A DNA stretch of 64,000 nucleotides from JAZDEY01 sp043808325 [NCBI: Candidatus Eiseniibacteriota bacterium] (GTDB lineage: Bacteria; Arandabacterota; Arandabacteria; Arandabacterales), in the NCBI GenBank assembly GCA_043808325.1, contig JAZDEY010000037.1:43628-107627 (forward strand), read 5' to 3'. The translations under genes were made by a program, and so were the position numbers. The notes under the pieces are model-generated. The model did no database searches and was not told the origin of the DNA. It saw nothing but the letters and a program-made list of their open reading frames with translations. This document shows positions 16,602 through 25,182 of the stretch, one piece after another; the stretch's first letter is position 1; every line of letters starts with the position of its first letter.

Positions 16602-18099
16602 AGACTTGGGCGGAGAAGATCTGGATGGTCGCCCCCTCTCGCCAGCAACCCCTCGGCAGCCCCGCCTTGAGGCAAGTGTTGTCGAGAAACTGGTAGCGAT
16701 CCCAACCGTATTCGGTCGCCACCTGAGGTAGAAGCAACCCGTGATAGAAGCCCTTCTCAAGGTAGATACCGTCCCGTCCGACCTCGATCTCTTCAGGATT
16801 GGTGATCTTCCTCAAGGGTGTCAGCACGGAAATCTCGATCTCTATTTCCTTCAGTTCCTCTATGGTCACGGCGGGAAACCTTGGGTCCTCGGTGGCCGCC
16901 GCTATCGCCATGTTCGAGATTGTCTTAACCAGAGGCTCTACGCCTACTATGTTGCCGATGCAGCCGCGCAGATCACCTCGCTCGGTCAGCGTCACGAAGG
17001 CTCCCATCTTTTCACGCAGCAGCGGGGAGGTCGCTTTGAGCTCCGGCGCGTGCTTATCCAGGAGCGTGGCCTCAATCGCCTGCCGCGCGATACTCAGCAG
17101 CTCGGCCTTCTCACTGTGCTTGAGCCCGAGGTCGACACCCACAGCGTCCTCGGCAACAAGCGCCGCCGCGAGGTAACCGACGACGCTTGATTTGTCGCCG
17201 GTAACATCGCCCGAATTGGCGTACTTGAATACCACGCCTCTGGACGCACCAATCTCGCGAGCTGCGAGCATCACTGTCACCACCGGACCGCCTCCACAGG
17301 CCTCGCACTGTTCAAGGTCGAGGTCACGCGCCAGACCCTCGGGGTCATAATTCCTTATGTGATCGATCACGATCTGGTCGAGACGTACTGCCTCATTGTA
17401 GTCGTGAAAGTGCGAGAGATCGGTGCTCGCAACCAGCAGCACGTTCTTGCCTTTGACTGCGCCAGCGATCGCTTTGGCAAGCCGCCGCGCGGTTGTGATC
17501 GATTGATCTCCCATCACGATGGGCACGATTCTCAAGCCGGGCACGGTGATCTGAAGGAAGGGCAGCTGGACCTCGAGCGAGTGCTCCTGTGCTTGGGCGT
17601 CGTCCCGGAACTGGACTGAGGAATCAGCCTTCGCGATGGCGTCGGCAATGTCCCCGGCTATCTCTATTAAGCCCAATGGCGTCTTGAACCGCCCTTCGCG
17701 ATAGATCGAACTTCCCTGGAAACGCATGCGATGGCTGGGAGCCACAATCACCACGGCATCGAACTGCTTGCCCTGGATCGTACGATAGCCATCGGCGGCA
17801 ATCTGGCCGGAGTACATATACCCCGCGTGAGGGGAAATCAGGGCAACTATCCTGCCCCGGATTTTAGGAGGCTGCGCCTTCTCCAGCATCGATGAGACCG
17901 CCTCGCGAAGCTCCTCCGGAGTTCCTGGGTAGAACTGGCCGGCGACGGCCGGCTGTCTGATCTTGGATGATCCCATCTCAATATTCCCCCCTTCGCGGGA
18001 ACCGGTCCCGCATGCGGCGCCGACAACGAGAACTGCGACCAAGACGGATGATATGCCCAGACTTCGCATGCCATGCTGCAAGGTTTTCAATCTGACCAC
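16561..18099 (-). CDS. MEMO1-AMMECR1 fusion protein with N-terminal signal
   Basis: A 512-residue fusion. Residues 1-32 form a signal-like segment ending VVGAACGTGS (an atypical lipobox). MEMO1 covers about 48-315 (RQPAVAGQFYPGTPEEL, ISPHAGYMYSGQIAADGY, VIVAPSHRMRF, a CEACGGGP cluster), and AMMECR1 covers about 330-505 (ERGDLRGCIGNIVGVEPL). These are proteins B and A of the AmmeMemoRadiSam system, normally cytoplasmic and linked to a radical SAM enzyme. Export of a fused form is odd. The first codon is GTG at 18099; a TTG at 18090 has a better-spaced GGAGG. It overlaps the convergent membrane gene by 41 bp. Confidence 0.87.
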   Translation of the reverse strand: MVRLKTLQHGMRSLGISSVLVAVLVVGAACGTGSREGGNIEMGSSKIRQPAVAGQFYPGTPEELREAVSSMLEKAQPPKIRGRIVALISPHAGYMYSGQIAADGYRTIQGKQFDAVVIVAPSHRMRFQGSSIYREGRFKTPLGLIEIAGDIADAIAKADSSVQFRDDAQAQEHSLEVQLPFLQITVPGLRIVPIVMGDQSITTARRLAKAIAGAVKGKNVLLVASTDLSHFHDYNEAVRLDQIVIDHIRNYDPEGLARDLDLEQCEACGGGPVVTVMLAAREIGASRGVVFKYANSGDVTGDKSSVVGYLAAALVAEDAVGVDLGLKHSEKAELLSIARQAIEATLLDKHAPELKATSPLLREKMGAFVTLTERGDLRGCIGNIVGVEPLVKTISNMAIAAATEDPRFPAVTIEELKEIEIEISVLTPLRKITNPEEIEVGRDGIYLEKGFYHGLLLPQVATEYGWDRYQFLDNTCLKAGLPRGCWREGATIQIFSAQVFNEAEVLKKPSSK

Positions 18100-18179
18100 C
18101 TCCTCCTACTCGCCCAGCCGGGAGGCGCCATAATCTCCTGTTCAGGACGAACTCTATCGGCCTAAGTACTTTCCCCGGC

Positions 18180-19778
18180 TCAGATGAGCGTGTCTCTCCG
18201 CCAGTTGACATCGTCGGTACCGGGACAGTCTATGTTGTAATGAAGTCCTCTGCTCTCCCGCCTGGTGAGAGCGCATCTCACTATGAGGTCGGCGACAAGA
18301 GCGATGTTCCTCAGCTCAATCAGATCTGCGTTCAGGCGGTATCTGCGGTAGTAGGCATCGATCTGTTCGCGCAGCAGTCCTATTCTGCGCCGGGCGGTTG
18401 TCAGCCGGTCGTCCGATCTCACAATGCCCACGTAATCCCACATCAGGCTTCTGACCTCGTCCCAGTCGTGATCGAATACCACGACCTCAGCAGGCTCGGC
18501 GGTACCCTCGTCGTGCCAGGGCTCGATCGGCGGAATTCTAACCCCGTGCTCGCCGGCAACGCGGCTTGCTGCCACGGCTGCCACGTGCGCATAGACCACC
18601 GCTTCAAGCAGTGAATTCGATGCCAAGCGGTTGGCCCCATGCAGGCCCGTTAGGGCCACCTCCCCGGCGCACAGCAGGCCGTCGATACTGGTCCGGCCAT
18701 CCCGATCAGTCACCACACCTCCACACATGTAATGGGCTGCCGGCACCACCGGGATAGCTTGCTTTGTGATGTCGATGCCCACATCGAGGCATCTGGCGTA
18801 GATGCTGGGAAACCTTCGCTTGATCCTGGCCTTACCTATCGGGCTCAAGTCAAGAAAGACGAATTTGTCACCCCGTCGTTTCATTTCGAAATCCACCGCC
18901 CTTGCTACCACATCCCTAGGGGCCAGCTCGGCCTCGGGATGATATCTAGGCATGAATCTCTCCCCGTCGAGCGTTCTCAAGACGGCGCCCTCGCCCCGGA
19001 CTGCCTCGGACACAAGAAAGCTCTTGGCAAGCGGATGATAGAGGCAGGTTGGGTGGAACTGTACGAACTCCAGATTGCCCACTCGGGCTCCCGCCCGGTA
19101 AGCCATCGCGAGTCCATCCCCCGTTGCTATGTCGGGGTTCGAAGTATAAAGGTAGACTTTGCCGGTGCCTCCGGTGGCGACAACCGTTGCCTTCGCTGTG
19201 AAGGGATCGATGGTTCTGGCAACAGCATCCATAACGTAAGCCCCCCAGCATCGGTCGGGCTTAAGAGGTTCGCCTCTGCGTTTGGACTCAAGGATAAGAT
19301 CCACTCCGATGTGGTTCTCGAAGAAAGCGATGTTTGTGAGCGATTTTGCTCTTTCCAGCAGGACCGTTTCAATCTCGCGCCCGGTGTAATCCATCGCGTG
19401 AACGATCCGTTTCGCGGAGTGCCCTCCCTCCCGGCCCAACGCCAGCCTCGGTCCGCTGCCCGTCTCGTCGCCGGTGAAAGCCACCCCCATTGCGATCAGC
19501 TCTTCAAGGCGGGCCCTGCCGTTACCCACCACAAAGTTGACGACGTCGGGGTGACAGAGCCCACTGCCTGCCTTCAAGGTATCCTGAATATGAAGCTCCG
19601 GTGAATCGCCAGGGTCCAGGGCGACAGCGATCCCGCCCTGGGCGTAGTTGGTATTGGATTCACTCCTCAGCTTCTTTGTGACGATATTGACCCTTCCCAT
19701 GGGCGCGAGCTTTATTGCCGCAAGAAGCCCTGCTATGCCGCTTCCGATCACCAGGAATTCCGATTCTGTGGGCCTCAT
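18180..19778 (-). CDS. nadB: L-aspartate oxidase
   Basis: A 532-residue FAD enzyme that oxidises L-aspartate to iminoaspartate in de novo NAD synthesis. The N-terminal FAD-binding motif is FLVIGSGIAGLLAA, and the family motif SNTNYAQGGIAVAL lies at about 41-54. Mid-protein substrate residues are in EFVQFHPTCLYHPL, and the later CGGVVTDRDGRTSIDGLLCAGE block with HGANRLASNSLLEA is characteristic. The C-terminal helical domain is present, so it looks complete. Its ATG shares one base with the LpxK stop (TGATG). Quinolinate synthase (NadA) and NadC are not in the window. Confidence 0.94.
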   Translation of the reverse strand: MRPTESEFLVIGSGIAGLLAAIKLAPMGRVNIVTKKLRSESNTNYAQGGIAVALDPGDSPELHIQDTLKAGSGLCHPDVVNFVVGNGRARLEELIAMGVAFTGDETGSGPRLALGREGGHSAKRIVHAMDYTGREIETVLLERAKSLTNIAFFENHIGVDLILESKRRGEPLKPDRCWGAYVMDAVARTIDPFTAKATVVATGGTGKVYLYTSNPDIATGDGLAMAYRAGARVGNLEFVQFHPTCLYHPLAKSFLVSEAVRGEGAVLRTLDGERFMPRYHPEAELAPRDVVARAVDFEMKRRGDKFVFLDLSPIGKARIKRRFPSIYARCLDVGIDITKQAIPVVPAAHYMCGGVVTDRDGRTSIDGLLCAGEVALTGLHGANRLASNSLLEAVVYAHVAAVAASRVAGEHGVRIPPIEPWHDEGTAEPAEVVVFDHDWDEVRSLMWDYVGIVRSDDRLTTARRRIGLLREQIDAYYRRYRLNADLIELRNIALVADLIVRCALTRRESRGLHYNIDCPGTDDVNWRRDTLI

Positions 19779-20842
19779 CAGCCTCCTATGCCTCCTTGCA
19801 GTACGGCTTCAAATGCCTGCGGGTTGTCGATCGTGATATCCGCACGCACCGCGAGCGCCGCATCTCTGAGACTCTGAGGCAGTTTACCGAAGTCCTTCTC
19901 TGTCGTGACCAGCCTCTTGCATCCGTGGCGATGCATCAGAGCCGAGACCCTCACCGCGTCACCTTCGTCATACCAGTGATGATCGCCGAACCTGATGCTG
20001 ACCAAGGGTTGAACGCCCGCCCTGATACAGGTTCGCTCGAATCTCGCGGGTTGCGCAATGCCGCTCAGGACAAGAACCGGAAGTCCCTTGACGGAGTCCG
20101 CGGATTGCGCGCAGCCGTCCGCATCCATGAGCACCGGGTCCTGCAGTGCGGCAAAGAACACCGTCCTCGGAAGGCGGCCGCGAGCTCTATCTGAGGGCTT
20201 GGGCTCTCCGGGCTCAAGCACTACGACCGCCACGTGCTCAGGCCTTATCGCGTCCCAGGGCTCCCGCAGCCGGCCGAGCGGCAACAGCGCTTGCCGCGAC
20301 CGCAGAGATGCCCCATCGAGAGTAACCACGTCAAGGCACTTGGCGATACCTCTGGCCTGAAAACCATCGTCGAGGACAAAGACGTTGGGCTTGAAGGCAG
20401 AGATGGCCGCACGGGCAGCCGCAACTCTGTCTTTGCCGACCACCACCGAGATACCCTGCAGGCGTCTCGCGATCAGATAAGGCTCATCGCCTGCCTCGGC
20501 GACCGACACCAGAAGGCCATGACCGTTACTCACCTTGAGAGGTGATTGCTTCCCCTTGCGCATGTAGCCCCGTGAGATCACGCATACCCGGCGGCCCGAC
20601 CGGGCAAGCATCCGGGCAGTGAGCATGCACAGGGGGGTCTTACCGGTACCGCCCACCAGGATGCTGCCGATGCTCACTACCGGGATTCCTACATCGACCG
20701 CCTTGCCGGGCAGCCGTCTCCATAGTCCGACCAGTGCTCCGTAGAGAATCGAGAGCGGCGCCAGTGCGGGGAAGAGTAACGTCCGCGGTACGCGGCCCAT
20801 CTGGTCTCGGGGCTTTAGATTTCTCAGATCTACCACGATCAT
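19778..20842 (-). CDS. lpxK: Tetraacyldisaccharide 4'-kinase
   Basis: LpxK phosphorylates the 4' position of the lipid A disaccharide at the inner membrane. The N-terminal membrane-associated segment is followed by the P-loop SIGSILVGGTGKTP (about 60-73) and ISRGYMRKGK; VFVLDDGFQARGIAKCLDVV and GIAQPARFE are also family motifs. The product is 354 residues from the ATG at 20842, which lies 5 bp after the WaaA stop. An in-frame start at 20893 would overlap WaaA by 46 bp and add residues without homology. It ends exactly at nadB. Confidence 0.92.
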   Translation of the reverse strand: MIVVDLRNLKPRDQMGRVPRTLLFPALAPLSILYGALVGLWRRLPGKAVDVGIPVVSIGSILVGGTGKTPLCMLTARMLARSGRRVCVISRGYMRKGKQSPLKVSNGHGLLVSVAEAGDEPYLIARRLQGISVVVGKDRVAAARAAISAFKPNVFVLDDGFQARGIAKCLDVVTLDGASLRSRQALLPLGRLREPWDAIRPEHVAVVVLEPGEPKPSDRARGRLPRTVFFAALQDPVLMDADGCAQSADSVKGLPVLVLSGIAQPARFERTCIRAGVQPLVSIRFGDHHWYDEGDAVRVSALMHRHGCKRLVTTEKDFGKLPQSLRDAALAVRADITIDNPQAFEAVLQGGIGG

Positions 20843-20847
20843 CCCGA

Positions 20848-22170
20848 CTACGCTCCGGGCAGAAGATGCCTTCTTAGCATTGCCTCGACACACTTCTTTG
20901 CTATGCCCTTCTTCTCCTCGACCGCGCGGATCGCTGCCCGTCCGATGTCGTTGCGCTGGTCATCCCTGGATAGGATGCGGGCAACCGTCTCGCCGAGGTC
21001 GGCCTCAGTCACAACGAAGGCACAGGAGCGAGACGTCAGATACCGGATATCGTCTTTGATGTTCTGGATGTGCGGCCCGACCATGGTCACACAGCCCTGT
21101 GATGCCGGTTCCAGGGGATTATGCCCGCCAAACGGCCTGAATGTGCCCCCCACAATGGCAATGTCGGATATCGCATAGGTCTCCAGCAGGCGCCCCATTT
21201 GAGCCAATATCAGGACCTCAGGTACCGCCCCCGTGCTTGGGGGCAACCTCAGCTCGGCTAGGGTTATCGAGCTCAGGCCTACGCTGCGGCAGACCTGCTC
21301 GACCTGAGGCACAAGCTCCAGATGCCGCGGCGCGATCACTAGCCGCGCCAGGGATCCGATCCGGGAATCCGCGAGCGCCTTGAGAACAATCTCGCACTCT
21401 CCCTCTCGCGCCGAGCCGAAGGTCACGACTCTGGTGGCCTCCCCGATGTTGAGAGCTCGGCGGATAGCCATGCGGGCCTCGCAGTCAAGGGGCGCCGGCA
21501 GGATGTCGTATTTGGTGTTGCCCGCAACCTCTACTCTTTCGGGCTCAGCCCCCAGAGAGATCATCCGGGTTGCATCGATCTCGGTGCGCATAAGAAACAG
21601 GTCGAAGCTCGCGAGCACCCCTTTCATAAACGGCCGAATCAGTCTGTACCGCGGATAGGACCTCTCCGAGATTCTGCCGTTCACGAGTACCACCGGAATG
21701 CCCTGCCTTTTCGCTTCGGCCACCAGATTGGGCCATATCTCGGTCTCACCGATCACCAGACATGACGGCTCCAGCGCCGATACGAACCTTCTGACCGAAG
21801 GCAGGAAGTCGTAAGGAACAAGGGCTACTTCAGCATACTTGAGCGTGGCGCCGGCCCTGCGGGCCCCGCTGCGAGTCATTGTGGTCACCACGATCGGGGT
21901 CCCCGAGCTCAGAGCCCTTACCTCGGCCACCACGGGCGCAATCGTGGAGATCTCACCGACTGATGCGGCATGAAACCATATGGCCCTGCGTCCTCGCAGC
22001 GGCAGTGATTTCATTGCCAGGCGAGGCTCAAGGCTCCTCCGTGCAAGCGGGAGCAGCCAGTAGCCCAGCCAAAGGCAGGCGTACAAGGGCAACGGAAGAT
22101 ACCTATAGATAGCCAGCAGCACACGCGGGAGAATCGCTAAGGCCTGCCTGCGGTCGTTTGTCCGATTCAT
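20848..22170 (-). CDS. waaA: 3-deoxy-D-manno-octulosonic acid (Kdo) transferase
   Basis: A 440-residue GT30 enzyme that adds Kdo to lipid IVA at the inner membrane. It has an N-terminal hydrophobic anchor, then AIWFHAASVGEISTIAPVV, LVIGETEIWPNLVAEAKRQ, and the C-terminal donor-binding segment AIVGGTFRPFGGHNPLEPAS. Catalytic E (VGE) and the GGHNPLEP motif are intact. One WaaA may add one or two Kdo; this cannot be read from sequence. It is coupled by a 4-bp overlap to LpxB upstream and precedes LpxK. Confidence 0.94.
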   Translation of the reverse strand: MNRTNDRRQALAILPRVLLAIYRYLPLPLYACLWLGYWLLPLARRSLEPRLAMKSLPLRGRRAIWFHAASVGEISTIAPVVAEVRALSSGTPIVVTTMTRSGARRAGATLKYAEVALVPYDFLPSVRRFVSALEPSCLVIGETEIWPNLVAEAKRQGIPVVLVNGRISERSYPRYRLIRPFMKGVLASFDLFLMRTEIDATRMISLGAEPERVEVAGNTKYDILPAPLDCEARMAIRRALNIGEATRVVTFGSAREGECEIVLKALADSRIGSLARLVIAPRHLELVPQVEQVCRSVGLSSITLAELRLPPSTGAVPEVLILAQMGRLLETYAISDIAIVGGTFRPFGGHNPLEPASQGCVTMVGPHIQNIKDDIRYLTSRSCAFVVTEADLGETVARILSRDDQRNDIGRAAIRAVEEKKGIAKKCVEAMLRRHLLPGA

Positions 22171-23300
22171 TTCGCCATGAGCAACAGAGCCACTTCTGCA
22201 GCTTTCCTCGTAGCGCCCCCCGGACCGAGCTTGGACCTCACCTGGCCAAGCCGCTCGATGATGCCGCTGCGTCTCGCATCGTCACCAAGTATACTTGCTG
22301 CCTCGGCGGCAAGGGCTTGGGGATTGACCTCAGCCTGGATGAACTCCGGCACTATCTCGTCTCGGGCCACAAGGTTCACAAGCGAAATATAGGGGACCTT
22401 CACTATAACCCTCCCCAGAGCCCAAGAGAAGAGCGCCAATCTGTAGATCACGATCATCGGGGTGCCAAGCAGCGCGGCCTCGAGGGTGACGGTGCCTGAG
22501 CAGGTTATGGCGAGGTCGCTGTAAGCGATCGCCTCGTATCTGAGATCGGTCGTAATCCCTATGTCAGCACCCGCCCTGCTTATCTCTTGAGTAATCATGG
22601 CTTCGAAACCAGGCAACGTAACCATGACAAAGTCGACGTCACTCAATTTGCTGCCGAGGTCGGCAGCTGCACTTATCAGCGGCCTGAGGTGCTGCCTTAT
22701 CTCCTGATGGCGACTTCCGGGCAAGAGGGCAACAAGCCGCCTGGTCGGATCGTGCCCGAGGCGTTTGAAGGATTCCGCCCGATCCAGTCGGGTCTTTACG
22801 ATATCAATCAGGGGGTGTCCCACGTAGGTCGCATCGACGCCTTCCCTGCGGTAGAGCTCCTCCTCAAAGGGTAGGATCACCACCATCTTGTCAACGCTCC
22901 GGCGTATCAGCTTTATCCGATTCCTGCCCCACGCCCAGACCTGTGGTGAGACGTAATACATAACCTTTATGCCCAGCTCTTTGGCGAAGCGTGCGAGCCG
23001 CAGGTTCATTCCGGGATAATCCACCAGCACAAGCAGATCGGGGTTTTGGCTTGCGATCTCGGCTTTCACGCGATTGAAGGCCCTACGCAGTCTCCTGAGG
23101 TGCACGATCGCCTCCCAGATACCGACCACCGAGATCTCACTTGAGTCGAGGAAAACCTCTACTCCGGCCTTCATCATCGCCTCCCCCCCAACACCGGTCA
23201 GGGTGATGGCAGGAGCAAGACGCTTGATTTCGCTAGCAAGAAGCGAACCGTAGATCTCGCCCGAAGCCTCGCCGGTGACGACGATCACTCGCTCGGACAT
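22167..23300 (-). CDS. lpxB: Lipid-A-disaccharide synthase
   Basis: A 377-residue GT19 enzyme that condenses UDP-2,3-diacylglucosamine with lipid X. Family features are VVTGEASGEIYGSLLASE at 6-23, LLVLVDYPGMNLRLA, VMYYVSPQVWAWGRNR, YVGHPLID, LLPGSRHQEI, and the C-terminal CSGTVTLEAALLGTPMIVIY. All catalytic regions look intact and the length is normal. It starts directly after the GnnA-like gene (1 bp from its stop) and overlaps WaaA by 4 bp. Confidence 0.95.
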   Translation of the reverse strand: MSERVIVVTGEASGEIYGSLLASEIKRLAPAITLTGVGGEAMMKAGVEVFLDSSEISVVGIWEAIVHLRRLRRAFNRVKAEIASQNPDLLVLVDYPGMNLRLARFAKELGIKVMYYVSPQVWAWGRNRIKLIRRSVDKMVVILPFEEELYRREGVDATYVGHPLIDIVKTRLDRAESFKRLGHDPTRRLVALLPGSRHQEIRQHLRPLISAAADLGSKLSDVDFVMVTLPGFEAMITQEISRAGADIGITTDLRYEAIAYSDLAITCSGTVTLEAALLGTPMIVIYRLALFSWALGRVIVKVPYISLVNLVARDEIVPEFIQAEVNPQALAAEAASILGDDARRSGIIERLGQVRSKLGPGGATRKAAEVALLLMAK

Positions 23301-24284
23301 CTAGTCTCTCCACAATGACAGACGGGTCTCGATGTCCGCTACTATTTGAGATGCAATCGCCAGCGCCCGCACGCCTGCCTCACCCGAAACCTCAGGCGTT
23401 TTCTTACCTTCGGCACTCAGGACGAAATCCTGAATCTCCAACATCAGCGGTTCTTCATCACCGACGGGGGGCATCAGGACTTCAACCAGATCCTGCATAT
23501 CAAGGCCACCGGGCGCAGAGGCAAGCACATCATCCAGGTCGTTCTTTCTGCGGTATATCTTCACATCCCGCTTCAGGAAATCCACCGAAATATAGGCGTC
23601 AGCCTGAAAGAATCTCATCTTCCGCAGACGTTCGGTGGATACCCGACTCGCGGTCAACGACACTATGGTGCCGTCGCTAAAGCAGATGCGTGCATTCGCT
23701 ATGTCAACGTTGGGCGTGAACACGGGCACCCCCACAGCCTCGACCCTTTCGGCCTCAGAGCCGACAATCGAGAGCACAAGGTCGATGTCATGGATCATCA
23801 GGTCATGTATCACCGAAACATCGGTGCCCCTCAGGCCGAACCCTGCCATTCGCAAAGCCTCAATGAACCGGGGCTTGCGTACCCATTTCAGAGCACTGCG
23901 GATTGAGGGCGAGAATCTCTCGGTGTGTCCCGTGCAGAGCACAGCCCTTCTCTCGCCGGCAATCCGGACGAGCTCTCTGCCCTCCTCAACCGTGGAGGCG
24001 ATCGGCTTTTCTATCAGAACGTGCCGTCCCTGCTCGAGGATGCTTCGACCTACTTCGAAGTGAGAGGTGGTCGGGACAGCCAGGCTCACCGCGTCCACAT
24101 CCTCAATAAGGCTGTCGAGCGATTGATAGGCCTTGGTGCAGTACGATCTGGCAATCTCATCCATCCGTGAACGATTGGTATCGTAAATACCCACAAGTTC
24201 AACGCCGGGCAATTCCCTGTATATCCGGACATGATGCTGGCCGAGCTGCCCTACGCCTACGACACCGCACTTGAGCTTCGCCAT
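23301..24284 (-). CDS. Gfo/Idh/MocA-family oxidoreductase (possibly GnnA-like)
   Basis: A 327-residue NAD(P)-dependent dehydrogenase. The Rossmann motif CGVVGVGQLGQHHVRIYREL is near the N-terminus, with the catalytic EKPIAST block at about residues 93-99 and the substrate region VSVIHDLMIHDIDLVLSIVG. Members located between lpxA and lpxB in other bacteria (GnnA) oxidise UDP-GlcNAc at C3, making a 3-amino lipid A with a partner aminotransferase. Context makes this the best guess; no GnnB aminotransferase is adjacent. I chose the ATG at 24284 because AAGGGGGG lies 4 nt upstream; a TTG at 24302 is also in frame. Confidence 0.85.
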   Translation of the reverse strand: MAKLKCGVVGVGQLGQHHVRIYRELPGVELVGIYDTNRSRMDEIARSYCTKAYQSLDSLIEDVDAVSLAVPTTSHFEVGRSILEQGRHVLIEKPIASTVEEGRELVRIAGERRAVLCTGHTERFSPSIRSALKWVRKPRFIEALRMAGFGLRGTDVSVIHDLMIHDIDLVLSIVGSEAERVEAVGVPVFTPNVDIANARICFSDGTIVSLTASRVSTERLRKMRFFQADAYISVDFLKRDVKIYRRKNDLDDVLASAPGGLDMQDLVEVLMPPVGDEEPLMLEIQDFVLSAEGKKTPEVSGEAGVRALAIASQIVADIETRLSLWRD

Positions 24285-24305
24285 TGGTCCCCCCTTGATC
24301 AAAGA

Positions 24306-24326
24306 GCCGCCTCCGGTTTAGGCGGC
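24306..24326 (-). terminator. Hairpin between lpxA and the Gfo/Idh gene (possible attenuator)
   Basis: A perfect 7-bp stem (GCCGCCT/AGGCGGC) with a 7-nt loop, followed on the minus strand by a short U-rich stretch (TCTTTG). The U-tract is weak, so partial termination or RNA stabilisation inside the operon is more likely than a full stop. Confidence 0.35.
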
Positions 24327-24348
24327 CCTATCCATGTTCGTCCGGAAC

Positions 24349-25182
24349 CTAGAGCGTAATTCCCCGCTCGGACCTCTCAATGAACTCGATAAGGTACAAG
24401 ACCTCTGGAAGCAGCTCGACTTCCTGCCGTATGCGCTCGACAGCCTGTGAGACATTCAGATTCGACCGGAATATCAGTCCGTAAGCTTCTTTCAGGGCCT
24501 GCCTGGTCCCCGCAGAGAAACCGTGTCGTTTGAGCCCGACCGCATTCAGGCCATTGACCCGGGCCGGATAGCCCGCCACCATGACGTAAGGCGCTATGTC
24601 CATGGGTATGCGGACGCCGCCTCCGATGTAAGAGTACTTGCCGATGCGGACGAACTGATGGATCACAGTGCCACCGCTCACATTCGCAAAGTCTTCGATG
24701 GTGACATGGCCGGCCATATTGACCGTGTTGGCGATCACCGTCCCGTTGCCCACAGTGCAGTTGTGGGCAACGTGAGCGTGGGCCATTATGAAGTTCCTGT
24801 CTCCAATTCGGGTCTCTTTCCCCTCACCGGTGGCACGGTGTACGGTCGCGAACTCCCGAATTATGTTACCGTCTCCTATGCGGACAAAGGCCCGCTCGCC
24901 TCCATACTTCACGTCCTGCGGCTCTACGCCTAGAACCGCCGAATGGAAGATGCGGCACTGCTTGCCTATGGAGGTCCAGCCTTCAATCAAGCAGTTGGCG
25001 CCAATGCGGGTGCCTTCAGAAACAACAACATCCGGGCCTATGATCGTGTTGGGGCCCACCTCCACCCCAGATGCAATCTGTGCCCCCGGGTCCACCATCG
25101 CCCGCGGGTGTATCGCTGACGCTCGCCTTAGACCGGCTTCGCATCGGTCGGCATTGGGAGTTCCTTCCGGGGCCGGGATCAA
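24349..25182 (-). CDS. lpxA: UDP-N-acetylglucosamine O-acyltransferase
   Basis: A 277-residue left-handed beta-helix acyltransferase that starts lipid A synthesis. After a 23-residue N-terminal extension it has IHPRAMVDPGAQIASGVEVG hexapeptide repeats, then VHRATGEGKETRIGDRNFIM and AHVAHNCTVGNGTVIAN. The catalytic His lies in the AHVAHNC segment, and the C-terminal helical domain is present. The Gfo/Idh neighbour raises the chance that its substrate is the 3-amino form, giving an N-linked acyl chain. It is coupled by a 4-bp overlap (ATGA) to the LpxC-FabZ gene. Confidence 0.94.
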   Translation of the reverse strand: MIPAPEGTPNADRCEAGLRRASAIHPRAMVDPGAQIASGVEVGPNTIIGPDVVVSEGTRIGANCLIEGWTSIGKQCRIFHSAVLGVEPQDVKYGGERAFVRIGDGNIIREFATVHRATGEGKETRIGDRNFIMAHAHVAHNCTVGNGTVIANTVNMAGHVTIEDFANVSGGTVIHQFVRIGKYSYIGGGVRIPMDIAPYVMVAGYPARVNGLNAVGLKRHGFSAGTRQALKEAYGLIFRSNLNVSQAVERIRQEVELLPEVLYLIEFIERSERGITL

